A DNA stretch of 64,000 nucleotides from an uncultured Lactobacillus sp. (GCA_910587695.1 CAJUNC010000001.1:124001-188000); one strand, 5' to 3'. Positions 6,981 to 15,774 are shown, numbered from the stretch's first letter. Notes: generated by a model not told the origin, from the letters alone. Made by a program: numbers and translations.

Positions 6981-7111
6981 GCATATTTTACGTACTGAGT
7001 TATTTTTTTCCTAAATACATGACAAAAAATGCCTTTTCGTGGTATCATTTTCTTAGTTATTGGAGACAAAAAGACCGCTGTTAAGGCTGATTTGTGGACA
7101 ATAAAAAGCCG

Positions 7112-7117
7112 TATAAT
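7112..7117 (+). promoter_or_regulatory. Probable -10 of the ddl promoter
   Basis: TATAAT at 7112-7117, with a weak -35 (TGATTT, 7088-7093) 18 bases upstream, about 30 bases before the AGAGGATGG ribosome binding site of ddl. Confidence 0.5.
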
Positions 7118-7149
7118 AATATTATATATAAGAGGATGGATATACCATT

Positions 7150-8298
7150 ATGGCAGATAAAAAATTGCACATTGCATTGCTTTTTGGCGGAAACTCATCT
7201 GAACACGATGTTTCAAAGCGTTCCGCACACACAGTTTACGACGCATTAGATAAGGACAAATATGAAGTTTCAGTCTTTATGTTCACTAAGGACGGTTTCT
7301 TACTTGGTAATGAAGACTCAATGAAGATCTTTAATGGCGCTGTGGAAGATGAAGTGGTTGCCGAAGCGATCAAAGATGTTGATTTTTCCAACCCATTAGC
7401 TAACTTACAAAATCTTTCAGAAGTTAAAGATGTTGATCTTTTCTATCCAGTTATCCACGGTAACATGGGTGAAGATGGGACTGTGCAAGGGTTGTTTCGT
7501 TTATTGAACAAACCTTATATCGGTAGTGGGATCGCTTCTTCAGGTGTTTCCTTTGATAAGGACTTAACGAAACAACTTTTGACTTTACATGGGATCCGCA
7601 ATACTAAATATGTGGTGGTCACACCTGAAACACGTGCTGATCATCCATATGAAGAATGTGCTGCCAAATTAGGTGAAACATTATTCATCAAACCAGCACG
7701 TCAAGGTTCTTCTGTTGGGATCCACAAAGTTGCTAACAAGGAAGAATTTGAAGCAGCTTTAGACGATGCTTTTCGTTATGACTACAAGGTCTTGATCGAA
7801 GAAACGATCAATAGCCCACGTGAAGTTGAATGTTCCGTATTAGGTAACCGTGAAGCTAAGGCATCTAAATTAGGTGCAGTTGTAGTTCCTGAAGGCGATG
7901 ACTTCTACGATTACAACAACAAATTCGTGGATGCTTCAGGCGTGGTCTTTGAAATTCCAGTTGAATTACCAGAAGATCTAACAAAAGAGATCCAGCAAAT
8001 GTCCTTAGATGCTTTCCGAGTGTTAGACAACCGTGGTATGGCTCGGATGGACTTCTTAGTTGATGAGAACAATGTTCCTTACTTTGGTGAAGTTAACACC
8101 TTACCAGGGTTCACGAATATTTCATTGTATCCACAACTTTGGGCTGTTTCTGGTATCAACTACAAGGCCTTGATCGATGAATTGATCCGTTTAGCGATCG
8201 CCGAATTTGATGACAATGCTAAGTTGCACTATGACTTCCAAGAATTAGGTTCTGAAAAACTTGGTACAGGTCTTTTAACAGACGAAGATAAAAAATAA
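7150..8298 (+). CDS. ddl: D-alanine--D-alanine (D-lactate type) ligase
   Basis: 382-residue ATP-grasp ligase joining D-Ala to a second D-amino or D-hydroxy acid for the peptidoglycan precursor, in the cytoplasm. Visible landmarks: FGGNSSEHDVS (residues 12-22), the Ser loop KPARQGSSVGI (181-191), omega-loop DFYDYNNKF (251-259) and metal site FGEVNTLPGF. In the omega loop the residue after Lys258 is Phe259. D-Ala-D-Ala ligases carry Tyr here (E. coli DdlB Tyr216); Phe marks the D-Ala-D-Lac enzymes of Leuconostoc and vancomycin-resistant lactobacilli. The cell wall is therefore predicted to end in D-Lac. Single gene with its own terminator. Confidence 0.95.
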   Translation: MADKKLHIALLFGGNSSEHDVSKRSAHTVYDALDKDKYEVSVFMFTKDGFLLGNEDSMKIFNGAVEDEVVAEAIKDVDFSNPLANLQNLSEVKDVDLFYPVIHGNMGEDGTVQGLFRLLNKPYIGSGIASSGVSFDKDLTKQLLTLHGIRNTKYVVVTPETRADHPYEECAAKLGETLFIKPARQGSSVGIHKVANKEEFEAALDDAFRYDYKVLIEETINSPREVECSVLGNREAKASKLGAVVVPEGDDFYDYNNKFVDASGVVFEIPVELPEDLTKEIQQMSLDAFRVLDNRGMARMDFLVDENNVPYFGEVNTLPGFTNISLYPQLWAVSGINYKALIDELIRLAIAEFDDNAKLHYDFQELGSEKLGTGLLTDEDKK

Positions 8299-8316
8299 TC
8301 ATTATATTTGACAAGG

Positions 8317-8345
8317 GGATGCGGTTTTACCGTATCCTTTTTTTG
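8317..8345 (+). terminator. ddl terminator
   Basis: GGATGCGG (8317-8324) pairs with CCGTATCC (8330-8337, one wobble), followed by a run of T. Confidence 0.8.
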
Positions 8346-8359
8346 TGAGGTGAGAAATT

Positions 8360-9862
8360 TTGAAAAAATTGGATCAAACCTTAGTGGTCTTAGGTTGTAT
8401 TATTATATTTTTGAACAGTTTGATGCTGTATTGGCCGATCTTTAGTCTTTTGAGCATTATACTCTTACCACTTTTAGCGACGACTTTGACGAAACAAACT
8501 GGAAAGAACTATTTAGCCAAATTATTTTATATCGTTATTTTGTTATTTTTATGGTTGCCATTCAGTGCGCTAAGTTTTAGTTTGGAGCGCTTAAATCAAG
8601 TAGCCCTTTCACTTTCGCTCAGTGCTTGGATCTTTACTAATCGGCGGATAATATTGGGAATAGGGCTGATGATCTTTTTAGTGCTCTATTATCTAGCTTT
8701 ACGTTCATTTTTGGGGATCATCCCGTACTTTACGACGTCAGCTTCACTTAAGGAAACGCTTAAGCAGAGTTTTTCAAAAACTAAGCACCATATTTGGCAT
8801 TATGCTAAATATATTATATTAGGTGGGATAAGTCTTTGGCTCGTTGATCTATTAGGGCTATGGGCGACGATCTTGGTAACGACTCCAAGAGTGGCTGTAC
8901 TCTATGCTGTTAGTTTTTGGACGCTCAAGCAAGTCTTATTATTGAGCCTAGTTTTTTGGAGCGTAAAAAGCGAGCTGACTAATAGAGCAGTTGTTGTTTT
9001 ACCAGCTAAATGGAGAAAGTGGGGTGCGGGAGTTTTGGTACTTTTAGCCTTGGGTATCCAGGTGAATTTAGCATATAAAGCTTTAAATGTTGATCCAGGA
9101 ACGTTACCACTTGTGATCTCACATCGCGGAGTCGATGGTAAAAATGGGGTGCAAAATACATTGCCTGCACTAGATAAGACAACACACACCGCCAAACCAG
9201 CCTATGTCGAATTAGATATCCAAGAGACTGCTGATCGCCGATTTGTGGTGAGCCATGATGAAGATCTCCGTAAATTAGCACATAAGAATTTAGTGATCGC
9301 TGATAATTCCTTGGAACAACTGATCCAAGTCAAGCTTAAAGAAAACGGACATGTAGCTTATGTGACCAGTTTTGATAGCTATTTGAAGCAGGCTCAAAAA
9401 CTAAAGCAGCCACTTTTAGTAGAACTAAAGATCAATCAAGGAACTGGGAAAAAATTTAGTGAGTATTTTTGTGAACTATATGGGAAAAAGTTAGCTAAAA
9501 AAGATGCTGTTCATTCGATGGATCTAGCTGCGATCAATGAATTAAAAAAACGTGTTCCTAAAATACAGGCAGGTTATATTTTGCCATTCAATCTCTTTAG
9601 TTTGGCAGAAAATAAGGCTGATTTTTATTCACTTGAATATAAGACAGCAACTAGAAACTTTATCAAAACAGCACACGCTAACGGCAAAAAAGTCTATCTT
9701 TGGACAGTCAATTCGCCCCAACAAGCTTTGATGGCTTGGGTCTTAGGAGCTGACGGTGTGATCACTGATGAGCCAAGTAAGGTCGAAAAAAGTTTAACTG
9801 ATCACAGTTCAAAAACATACTTGAAAGCCAATCTAAAATTATATCTAAAGGAGATGATCTAG
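8360..9862 (+). CDS. Membrane-anchored glycerophosphodiester phosphodiesterase
   Basis: 500 residues. The first ~240 are a multi-helix membrane domain (GPDPase_memb type). The C-terminal GDPD catalytic domain begins with ISHRG near residue 255, followed by the acidic pair YVELDIQETAD and the catalytic His in VVSHDEDL. It hydrolyses glycerophosphodiesters to glycerol-3-phosphate and an alcohol; the membrane-fused form may act on lipids or lipoteichoic acid. Start is TTG with GAGGTGAG upstream. Its stop shares one base with the GTG of the next gene, so the two are coupled. The usual PENT motif reads VQNT. Confidence 0.85.
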   Translation: MKKLDQTLVVLGCIIIFLNSLMLYWPIFSLLSIILLPLLATTLTKQTGKNYLAKLFYIVILLFLWLPFSALSFSLERLNQVALSLSLSAWIFTNRRIILGIGLMIFLVLYYLALRSFLGIIPYFTTSASLKETLKQSFSKTKHHIWHYAKYIILGGISLWLVDLLGLWATILVTTPRVAVLYAVSFWTLKQVLLLSLVFWSVKSELTNRAVVVLPAKWRKWGAGVLVLLALGIQVNLAYKALNVDPGTLPLVISHRGVDGKNGVQNTLPALDKTTHTAKPAYVELDIQETADRRFVVSHDEDLRKLAHKNLVIADNSLEQLIQVKLKENGHVAYVTSFDSYLKQAQKLKQPLLVELKINQGTGKKFSEYFCELYGKKLAKKDAVHSMDLAAINELKKRVPKIQAGYILPFNLFSLAENKADFYSLEYKTATRNFIKTAHANGKKVYLWTVNSPQQALMAWVLGADGVITDEPSKVEKSLTDHSSKTYLKANLKLYLKEMI

Positions 9863-10407
9863 TGCCACGATGTGATTGGGCGGATAGTGATCCCAAAATG
9901 CAAGCTTATCATGATAAAGAGTGGGGTTACCCCGAACATGATGAGCAAAAACTGTTTGAATTGATGAGTTTAGAACTGATGCAAGCCGGGCTGAGTTGGC
10001 AAACGATTTTGAACAAACGGACAGCTTTGCGAGAAGTCTTTTATGATTTTGATATCCAAAAGGTCAGTCAGATGGATCAAACTGATGTTACACGCTTAAT
10101 GCAAGATAAACGTATCATCCGTAATCGCTTGAAAATAGAAGCGATCATCAATAATGCTAAAATTGTCTGTCAACTAGAACAAGCAGGCTTGAGCTTAGAT
10201 GAGTTATTGTGGCAGGCAGTTGACTATAAGCCGTGTGTTAACCACTTTACCAAACCAGAGCAAGTTCCTGCTAAGACGAAAACTTCACTTGAGTTAGCTA
10301 AAAAATTAAAAAAGCAAGGCTTTAAATTTTTAGGACCAACAATAGTTTATTCGCTGATGCAAGCGGCGGGAATGGTCAATGATCATTTAGTTGGTTGCCA
10401 GACATAA
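9862..10407 (+). CDS. tag: DNA-3-methyladenine glycosylase I
   Basis: 181 residues, the full family length. Removes 3-methyladenine from alkylated DNA (base excision repair). The zinc ligands of E. coli Tag are all at the same positions: Cys4, His17, His175 and Cys179. The catalytic Glu38 is present, as is the Tag signature DWADSDPKM-Y-D-EWG. GTG start overlaps the stop of the GDPD gene by one base. Confidence 0.95.
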   Translation: MPRCDWADSDPKMQAYHDKEWGYPEHDEQKLFELMSLELMQAGLSWQTILNKRTALREVFYDFDIQKVSQMDQTDVTRLMQDKRIIRNRLKIEAIINNAKIVCQLEQAGLSLDELLWQAVDYKPCVNHFTKPEQVPAKTKTSLELAKKLKKQGFKFLGPTIVYSLMQAAGMVNDHLVGCQT

Positions 10408-10413
10408 AGAAAA

Positions 10414-10450
10414 AAGCTTCGTTGTCCCATGTTTTGGGATAACGAAGCTT
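10414..10450. terminator. Bidirectional terminator between tag and the usp gene
   Basis: 16-base arms 10414-10429 and 10435-10450 with one mismatch (wobble in one strand) and a 5-base loop, flanked by A-run and T-rich sequence. Serves two convergent genes. Confidence 0.8.
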
Positions 10451-10455
10451 AATTA

Positions 10456-10941
10456 TTATTTCTTGTCTTTTTTGTTGAGAGCAGGTTTGTTTTCTAAGTC
10501 CGTTCTGACTACTAAAACATCACAATCAGCTGTGCGAGTCACATATTCAGTTACCGAACCGATCAAGAGACGTTCAACGGCATTTAAACCAGTTGCTCCG
10601 ATCATAATGAGATCGATATTTTTTTCTTCAGGAAGATCCTTAGCAATAACTGCCTTTGGAGCACCATACTCTACTGAATAAGAAATGTTCTTAAGACCTT
10701 GTTCTTTAGCTTGCTTTGCGTAACCGTCCATTGTCTTCTTCGCAGTTTCAGTCACTTGTTCGACCATTGCCGTATCGAAACTGGAGATATTTTGGAATGC
10801 ACGGGTATCAACTACATGGACCAAATACAAACTAGTATCATCACCGTTACGCTTAGCGACTGCAACAGCTTTTTTGAACGCTAATTCGGATTCATGCGAG
10901 CCATCGACCGGCACAAGAATGTTTTTATATCTTTGTAACAT
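10456..10941 (-). CDS. Universal stress protein, UspA family
   Basis: 161 residues from ATG 10941 (AAAGGG nine bases upstream; the GTG at 10950 is too close to that site). Single Usp domain starting KNILVPVDGSHESELAF and ending with the ATP-binding loop GATGLNAVERLLIGS, the G-2X-G-9X-G-S pattern, so an ATP-binding Usp is predicted. Usp proteins support survival under stress and stationary phase; the target is not known. Its position near the 6S RNA and rarA is conserved in lactobacilli. Confidence 0.9.
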   Translation of the reverse strand: MLQRYKNILVPVDGSHESELAFKKAVAVAKRNGDDTSLYLVHVVDTRAFQNISSFDTAMVEQVTETAKKTMDGYAKQAKEQGLKNISYSVEYGAPKAVIAKDLPEEKNIDLIMIGATGLNAVERLLIGSVTEYVTRTADCDVLVVRTDLENKPALNKKDKK

Positions 10942-11010
10942 CAGGATCACCCTTTCTTCTTTATCAATTTTATTTTACTTTATTTGTTTGAAAAATGAAA
11001 GCAAGAACAA

Positions 11011-11310
11011 CTACGGCATGCGTAAGTATGTCGGCATTAAGATCGACATGATAAAGACTAAGATCGCATCTAAAATGAGCATTGTGATCTGAAAGGCAAG
11101 GATGCCTATAAAAGCAGCAATGATCGTTAAACCACCCAAGATCGTTAAGATATATGCCCATAATGTCATGGCTTTTTTTAGGGCAGGATCATCTTTTGGA
11201 GAAAAGACACCAAAGAGCGTTTTGGTGCGGTGGGTGAAGAGATAAAAGCCTATGTAAAGTAAGATCAAGCCTAAGATGATCGTTAGACCTAAAGTTAGCA
11301 TTTCTTTCAC
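11011..11310 (-). CDS. Small membrane protein of unknown function
   Basis: 99 residues from GTG 11310 with AGAAAGGA about 12 bases upstream. Three predicted membrane segments (about residues 5-25, 48-68, 72-92), with a polar loop RTKTLFGVFSPKDDPALKKA after the first. I do not recognise a family. It lies between uspA and the 6S RNA, in the same orientation as both. Confidence 0.65.
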   Translation of the reverse strand: MKEMLTLGLTIILGLILLYIGFYLFTHRTKTLFGVFSPKDDPALKKAMTLWAYILTILGGLTIIAAFIGILAFQITMLILDAILVFIMSILMPTYLRMP

Positions 11311-11332
11311 GTGACAAAAATTCCTTTCTCTA

Positions 11333-11574
11333 AATAAAGATAGCGGTCAAGACAAGATCCCGACCGCTATCCAAAGCTTTTAACTTTAGAATATCCGATA
11401 ATGCCGTTAATCATCCTTGTAGTTGAACCCGCGTGTAAGCAGGAAAATGTATCCCTAGTCTAACTTTTGACTCCCAGTAAAGGTCTGCCAGCTATTAGAC
11501 ATTGCGAATAACAAAAATTAAAGTTGTTCGGTCAACCTTACATTTATAGGATAACGCGTACATTTCAGAAGTTC
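11333..11574 (-). ncRNA. ssrS: Probable 6S RNA
   Basis: A 328-base gap without a gene (11311-11638) has a complete promoter at one end and an intrinsic terminator at the other, giving a transcript of about 240 nt. The RNA folds as a long interrupted rod: GUAAGGUUGA of the 5' half pairs with UCAACUAC of the 3' half, GUCUAA pairs with UUAGAC near the tip, and an unpaired central region lies between. This is the 6S shape that mimics an open promoter and sequesters housekeeping RNA polymerase. Neighbours rarA and uspA match the ssrS location I recall for lactobacilli. Called on structure and synteny, not on a covariance search. Confidence 0.7.
11339..11371 (-). terminator. Terminator of the 6S RNA
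   Basis: Perfect 10-base arms GATAGCGGTC (forward 11339-11348) and GACCGCTATC (11362-11371), followed on the minus strand by TTTATTT. Confidence 0.8.
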
Positions 11575-11580
11575 ATTATC

Positions 11581-11609
11581 ATAGTAGCACATTTTTTTTA
11601 GGAATGCAA
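11581..11609 (-). promoter_or_regulatory. Promoter of the 6S RNA
   Basis: Minus strand: TTGCAT (11609-11604), 17-base spacer, TACTAT (11586-11581) preceded by TG one base upstream (extended -10). Predicted start near 11574. Confidence 0.7.
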
Positions 11610-11638
11610 TGAAACCAAATGAAGCGTTATCAATAAAT

Positions 11639-12913
11639 TTAGCTTTTAAATTTGTTCAAACGTTCATACTGTTCTTGCAAGGCTTTCTCATAACGACTGT
11701 TGTCTTTAGGCGCATAATAATGCGTATTTTTAAGCTTATCTGGGAGATATTGTTGTTTTACCCAACCGTGTGGATAATCGTGAGGATATTTATATCCAAT
11801 TCCACGACCTAATTTTTTAGCACCTTGGTAATGAGCATCCCGTAAATGATCGGGTACATCGCCGTAGTTGCCCGCTCTAACATCGGCTAAAGCGGAATCG
11901 ATCGCCATGATCGCCGAGTTTGATTTAGGTGAAAGACAAAGTTCGATCACGGCTTGAGCTAGGGGGATCCTAGCTTCAGGTAGCCCGAGCTTTTCGGCAG
12001 CTGTGATCGCTTGGACCGCATGGGCACAGGCATTGGGATTAGCGAGGCCGATATCTTCATAAGCGATCGTCAGTAAGCGCCGGATGACCGAAGGTAGATC
12101 GCCCGCTTCAAGTAGGCGTGCCATGTAGTGCAAAGCGGCATCCGTATCTGAACCACGGATCGATTTTTGAAAAGCCGAGATCACGTCATAATGGGCATCA
12201 CCATCTTTGTCTTGCACTAAAGCTTTACGTTGAACGCATTCTTCGATCGTTTGTAGATCGATCGTGATCACGCCCGAATCATCGGAGGGTGTCGACATTA
12301 CGGCCAATTCAAGTCCATTCAACGCACTGCGTAGATCGCCATGTGTAACACGGGTCAAGTGCAAGCGTGCTTCGTCGGTCAGTATGATATTTTGATCACC
12401 AAGACCATTTTCCTTATCGGTGAGTGCACGTTTGATCGCTTGGGCAATATCATCTTCGGTCAAAGGTTTGACTTCAAAGATCTGAGTTCGACTGCGGATA
12501 GCAGGATTGATCGTGATGTAAGGATTTTCTGTCGTGGCGCCGATCAAGATGATACTTCCTTTTTCCAAATGAGGTAAGAGGAAATCTTGTTTTGGCTTAG
12601 TTAAGCGGTGGATCTCATCGAGTAGTAAGATCACAGTCCCACTGATCTTAGCTTCTTCAGCGACTTTTTCGAGTTCTTTTTTCGAGTCTGTAGCGGCATT
12701 TAGCATGCGAAATGCGTATTTAGTCGAACCGGCGATCGCACTAGCAATACTAGTCTTGCCGGTTCCTGGTGGTCCATATAAGATCATCGAAGATAATAAT
12801 TTAGCTGAGACCATTCGATTTAAGATCTTACCAGGGGCAACAAGATGTTGTTGACCTACGATATCTTCGAGTTTTTTCGGACGCATCCGATAGGCTAATG
12901 GTTTCAAAAACAC
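11639..12913 (-). CDS. rarA: Replication-associated recombination protein RarA (MgsA), AAA+ ATPase
   Basis: 424 residues. Clamp-loader-like AAA+ ATPase acting at stalled replication forks. Walker A YGPPGTGKTS (about residues 46-55), Walker B ILLLDEIHR (about 95-103), sensor 1 IGATTENP, and the long C-terminal RarA tetramerisation region ending YKYPHDYPHGWVKQQYLP-KL. The GTG at 12913 lies only 4 bases after AAAGG; a TTG at 12907 would give MKPLAYRMRP, the more usual N-terminus, so the start may be two codons further in. Confidence 0.95.
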   Translation of the reverse strand: MFLKPLAYRMRPKKLEDIVGQQHLVAPGKILNRMVSAKLLSSMILYGPPGTGKTSIASAIAGSTKYAFRMLNAATDSKKELEKVAEEAKISGTVILLLDEIHRLTKPKQDFLLPHLEKGSIILIGATTENPYITINPAIRSRTQIFEVKPLTEDDIAQAIKRALTDKENGLGDQNIILTDEARLHLTRVTHGDLRSALNGLELAVMSTPSDDSGVITIDLQTIEECVQRKALVQDKDGDAHYDVISAFQKSIRGSDTDAALHYMARLLEAGDLPSVIRRLLTIAYEDIGLANPNACAHAVQAITAAEKLGLPEARIPLAQAVIELCLSPKSNSAIMAIDSALADVRAGNYGDVPDHLRDAHYQGAKKLGRGIGYKYPHDYPHGWVKQQYLPDKLKNTHYYAPKDNSRYEKALQEQYERLNKFKS

Positions 12914-12940
12914 TCATCCTTTCGTTCGCTCAATAGTAGT

Positions 12941-12968
12941 ATTATAGCAAACCGACACCAGCTGACAA
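12941..12968 (-). promoter_or_regulatory. rarA promoter
   Basis: Minus strand: TTGTCA (12968-12963), 16-base spacer, extended -10 TGCTATAAT (-10 at 12946-12941). Confidence 0.7.
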
Positions 12969-13002
12969 GCAAATAGCGATCGCAGGACGGCAAGGGATTT
13001 GT

Positions 13003-13008
13003 TATAAT
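13003..13008 (+). promoter_or_regulatory. Promoter -10 of the GshAB-like gene
   Basis: TATAAT at 13003-13008 with TG one base upstream (extended -10); no clear -35. Confidence 0.5.
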
Positions 13009-13040
13009 AATAAAAATGAGAACTGTAAAGGATGAACAAG

Positions 13041-15056
13041 ATGAAATTTGATGAAATTGGTGATCAAATTATTGATTCAGATCTGGCAGAAGCGTTGCAT
13101 GCTTTCACATTCCAAGTTATCCGGCGCTGGCAGATCTTAGATAGACAAAAAAATTTAAATACTCAAGTGCTTCCCTTAGTTGGAACTGAAAATGAATATG
13201 TTACCGTCCAAGAGGCACAGTTGACATTAAAAACAAAAGCCAATCTTTCGTTAGATGGTGTTTTGACAGATATGGAATTACAAAACCAAGCTTTACGCAA
13301 ACGGTTAGGTAGTCAAGTCGTATTGTGGCCATTTTCTGAAAAATTACATGCAAGTTTAGCCAAGGGTGTTGGAAGCAAGATCCGCTTAGCCTTACCCGAA
13401 CAGCTATTTACTGAACTCTATGCAGCTAAATTCAGTAGATCAAAGATCTCGTATGTGACTTTCAGAAACCAAGTCTATCACAAGTTATTGGAAGGATTTA
13501 GCCTAAAAAAAGCATTCTTGATCTATTTATTTGGGGCGACCCCTTATGTTTGGGAAACAAAAGCAAGTGATAGTCAAGTCTCACCTAAGCGGAGTGTAGC
13601 TGCTCAAGCTAAGCTAGTCGATGACCAAACTACTGGGATCAGACTCAGCGGAACTTATCAAGAACCAAGTGAGATGCAGACTAAGGGGGTCCACTATTTG
13701 GAATTTGATCTCTTAGACTTTGATCCATTCCACGAAAACGGTGTTACAGCCCATCAGTTGCGCTTGCTTGAAGTGATGGCTGGTTACTTTTTATTGAATG
13801 AAAGTACGATTACACCAAGTGATCTCCAAGCTGCTGACGCTTTGGCTAAGGAAGTGGCACGAGAGAATCCGTTTGCTAAGAGCCAGATCTTTGTACAAGC
13901 CCATACTTTCTTGAAACAATTAGATCGGTTCGCTCAAAAATTTGGTTATACTAAGTGGCAAGGGACTTTTGATGTTTTAAAGAAACGTCTAGAAACACCG
14001 GCTGAGACCCCAAGTACACGTTTGTTAAGGACACAGGGCAAACACGAAACTTTAGCTGACTATGGTATTTTTTTAGCTCAAAATTATCAAGAAGCAGCAT
14101 TATTAAAAGAACCAAGTCGGGATAAAAACACGCAAACGGTCTTGGATGAAGCGATCATTTCAGGTCTTAGTTACCAAGAAGTGATGCCAAGTCAAGGGAT
14201 CGTCGAGTTGAATGGAAAACTGCTTAAACGCGGTATCCAGACGACAAGAGAAAGTGCGATCATGACCGAGATTTGGCAACAAAAGCAGTTGGCTAAACAA
14301 TATCTTAGCGGGCAAGCGGTCAATACGTCACAAGCTTGGATCGTCAATAACCGCCAAGAGTTAAAGCAACTGTATCCAACACTGAAGGACAAAGCTGTGA
14401 TCGTTAAAAATGCGGTCGGTGATTCTAAAGCGCAGACGCAGTTGTTTAGGTTACCACCAACACAAGCGGAATTGCTACGTGCTTTTGAAGAACAAGCCAA
14501 AGAGACCACACAAGTCATGATCGAGCAAGTCGTTCAAGGTTCGGTCTACCGTGCCTTGATCGTCAATGATGAGATAATAAGTTTAGTTGAGCGTATTCCA
14601 GCTAATGTTGTTGGTGACGGACGTTCAACTTTAAAGGAATTGATCAACCGTAAAAATACGCGAGCACGAGCTGAATTTGAGATGATCACACTAGGTGAGG
14701 TCGAACGTGAGACCTTAAAAGCACAAGGGATGAAACTAGAAAGTGTCATTCCACGTGGGATCCAGGTCCTCTTGCGTTATGATGCGACTTTCAATACTGG
14801 TTCGCAGTCTTATGAGGTCTTAGATGAGATCGATAGTTCATATTTGACCGAGCTCAAGCGTTTGGCTCAAGCTTTGCAACTCCATGATGGGGCTTTAGAT
14901 ATCATTATTCCAAATATCTATCAGCCATACACGGAACAAGCACAGTTGACTTTCTTAAATGCGCATGCTTACCCAGCATTAGCATTGAATGAATACGTCT
15001 TATTACAGACAAAAAAACAACCGATCGCGCAAAAAATAATTGAACGATTCAATTAG
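13041..15056 (+). CDS. GshAB-like protein with degenerate ligase and ATP-grasp domains
   Basis: 671 residues from ATG 13041 (AAAGG nine bases upstream; the ATG at 13032 is part of that site). The layout follows bifunctional glutathione synthase GshAB/GshF: an N-terminal gamma-glutamylcysteine-ligase-like region (LFGATPYVW, YLEFDLLDFDPFHENGV) and a C-terminal ATP-grasp region (IEQVVQGSVYRALIVNDE, PANVVGDGRSTLKELI). True GshAB is about 750 residues. Here the glutamate-binding ERE motif is not recognisable, and the terminal metal-binding IIELNFNP-type segment reads TFLNAHAYPAL, without the acidic ligand. It may have lost glutathione synthesis and gained another ligase role. Monocistronic, followed by a long hairpin. 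Confidence 0.65.
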   Translation: MKFDEIGDQIIDSDLAEALHAFTFQVIRRWQILDRQKNLNTQVLPLVGTENEYVTVQEAQLTLKTKANLSLDGVLTDMELQNQALRKRLGSQVVLWPFSEKLHASLAKGVGSKIRLALPEQLFTELYAAKFSRSKISYVTFRNQVYHKLLEGFSLKKAFLIYLFGATPYVWETKASDSQVSPKRSVAAQAKLVDDQTTGIRLSGTYQEPSEMQTKGVHYLEFDLLDFDPFHENGVTAHQLRLLEVMAGYFLLNESTITPSDLQAADALAKEVARENPFAKSQIFVQAHTFLKQLDRFAQKFGYTKWQGTFDVLKKRLETPAETPSTRLLRTQGKHETLADYGIFLAQNYQEAALLKEPSRDKNTQTVLDEAIISGLSYQEVMPSQGIVELNGKLLKRGIQTTRESAIMTEIWQQKQLAKQYLSGQAVNTSQAWIVNNRQELKQLYPTLKDKAVIVKNAVGDSKAQTQLFRLPPTQAELLRAFEEQAKETTQVMIEQVVQGSVYRALIVNDEIISLVERIPANVVGDGRSTLKELINRKNTRARAEFEMITLGEVERETLKAQGMKLESVIPRGIQVLLRYDATFNTGSQSYEVLDEIDSSYLTELKRLAQALQLHDGALDIIIPNIYQPYTEQAQLTFLNAHAYPALALNEYVLLQTKKQPIAQKIIERFN

Positions 15057-15079
15057 AAAAAGAGTGTGTCTGCACTGTA

Positions 15080-15141
15080 TAAATAACGATGGACTTATCA
15101 CGATGCGTATTTTTGCATCATGATGAGTCCATCGTTATTTA
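15080..15141. terminator. Long hairpin between convergent genes
   Basis: 27-base arms 15080-15106 and 15115-15141 with two mismatches and an 8-base loop containing TTTTT. No classical U-tail. It shares the GATGCG-TTTGCATC core with the hairpin at 63195-63240. Confidence 0.55.
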
Positions 15142-15228
15142 CTAGATATTACATGTCAAACACGTTATATAACTCAGATGCGTATTTGACATTGATAGCT
15201 ATATTTTGAAGATAAATAAGAGGTCACT

Positions 15229-15696
15229 TTAGTTTTCAAATAATTTGTGCAAGCGTTCGAGCGGAGAATCTTTGTGTTCGGGAGCTACTTTTGGTTTAGT
15301 TGTCTTAGGGTAACGCTTGGCGACGTCAACGTCTTTAATGTGTAGAGCAGTATTTTTATCACAAACGACGACTGCTAGATCTTTTGGCCCATGATCTAAC
15401 GTTTGATCAGTGTTACAGGTGAAGGTAACATTTGATTTTTGGGCGATCTGCATCAACTCGCTTAGAAGCGGATTTTTTACTTGACCGTTAATGATGACGT
15501 GTAGTTCAGGATGGAGAGTCAATTCCTGCTTAAGATCAGTGAGATACTCAGGATCGTTGATCTGTTCAAAAGTCAAAGTTAGATCTACCCGTTCACGGAA
15601 GGTCCCAAGATACTTACGCTTTTCATCAGGTTTGAGTTGGGGTGTGCCATACATCCCTTTATTCATATGATTTTGCAGTTCATCTGATCCACTCAT
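15229..15696 (-). CDS. YueI family (DUF1694) protein
   Basis: 155 residues, cytoplasmic, no membrane segment. Shows the DUF1694/YueI pattern: YGTPQLKPDEKRKYLGTFRERV at the N-terminus (residues 16-37) and an alpha/beta core resembling the L7Ae/L30e fold (HVIINGQV, VVVCDKNTALHIKDVDVAKRYP). Function is unknown in all species. ATG 15696 has AAAGGTGG upstream. Next to rpsD and close to rarA and 6S RNA, a common lactobacillus neighbourhood. Confidence 0.8.
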   Translation of the reverse strand: MSGSDELQNHMNKGMYGTPQLKPDEKRKYLGTFRERVDLTLTFEQINDPEYLTDLKQELTLHPELHVIINGQVKNPLLSELMQIAQKSNVTFTCNTDQTLDHGPKDLAVVVCDKNTALHIKDVDVAKRYPKTTKPKVAPEHKDSPLERLHKLFEN

Positions 15697-15740
15697 CTTT
15701 TAACCACCTTTCTATGATAAAGTATAGCAAATTTTTAAGT

Positions 15741-15774
15741 AAAATAAAAAGAGCCCAGCCAAAACTGAGCTCTG
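15741..15774 (-). terminator. rpsD terminator
   Basis: Minus strand AGAGCTCAG and CTGGGCTCT (forward 15766-15774 and 15751-15759, one wobble) followed by TTTTTATTTT. Confidence 0.8.
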
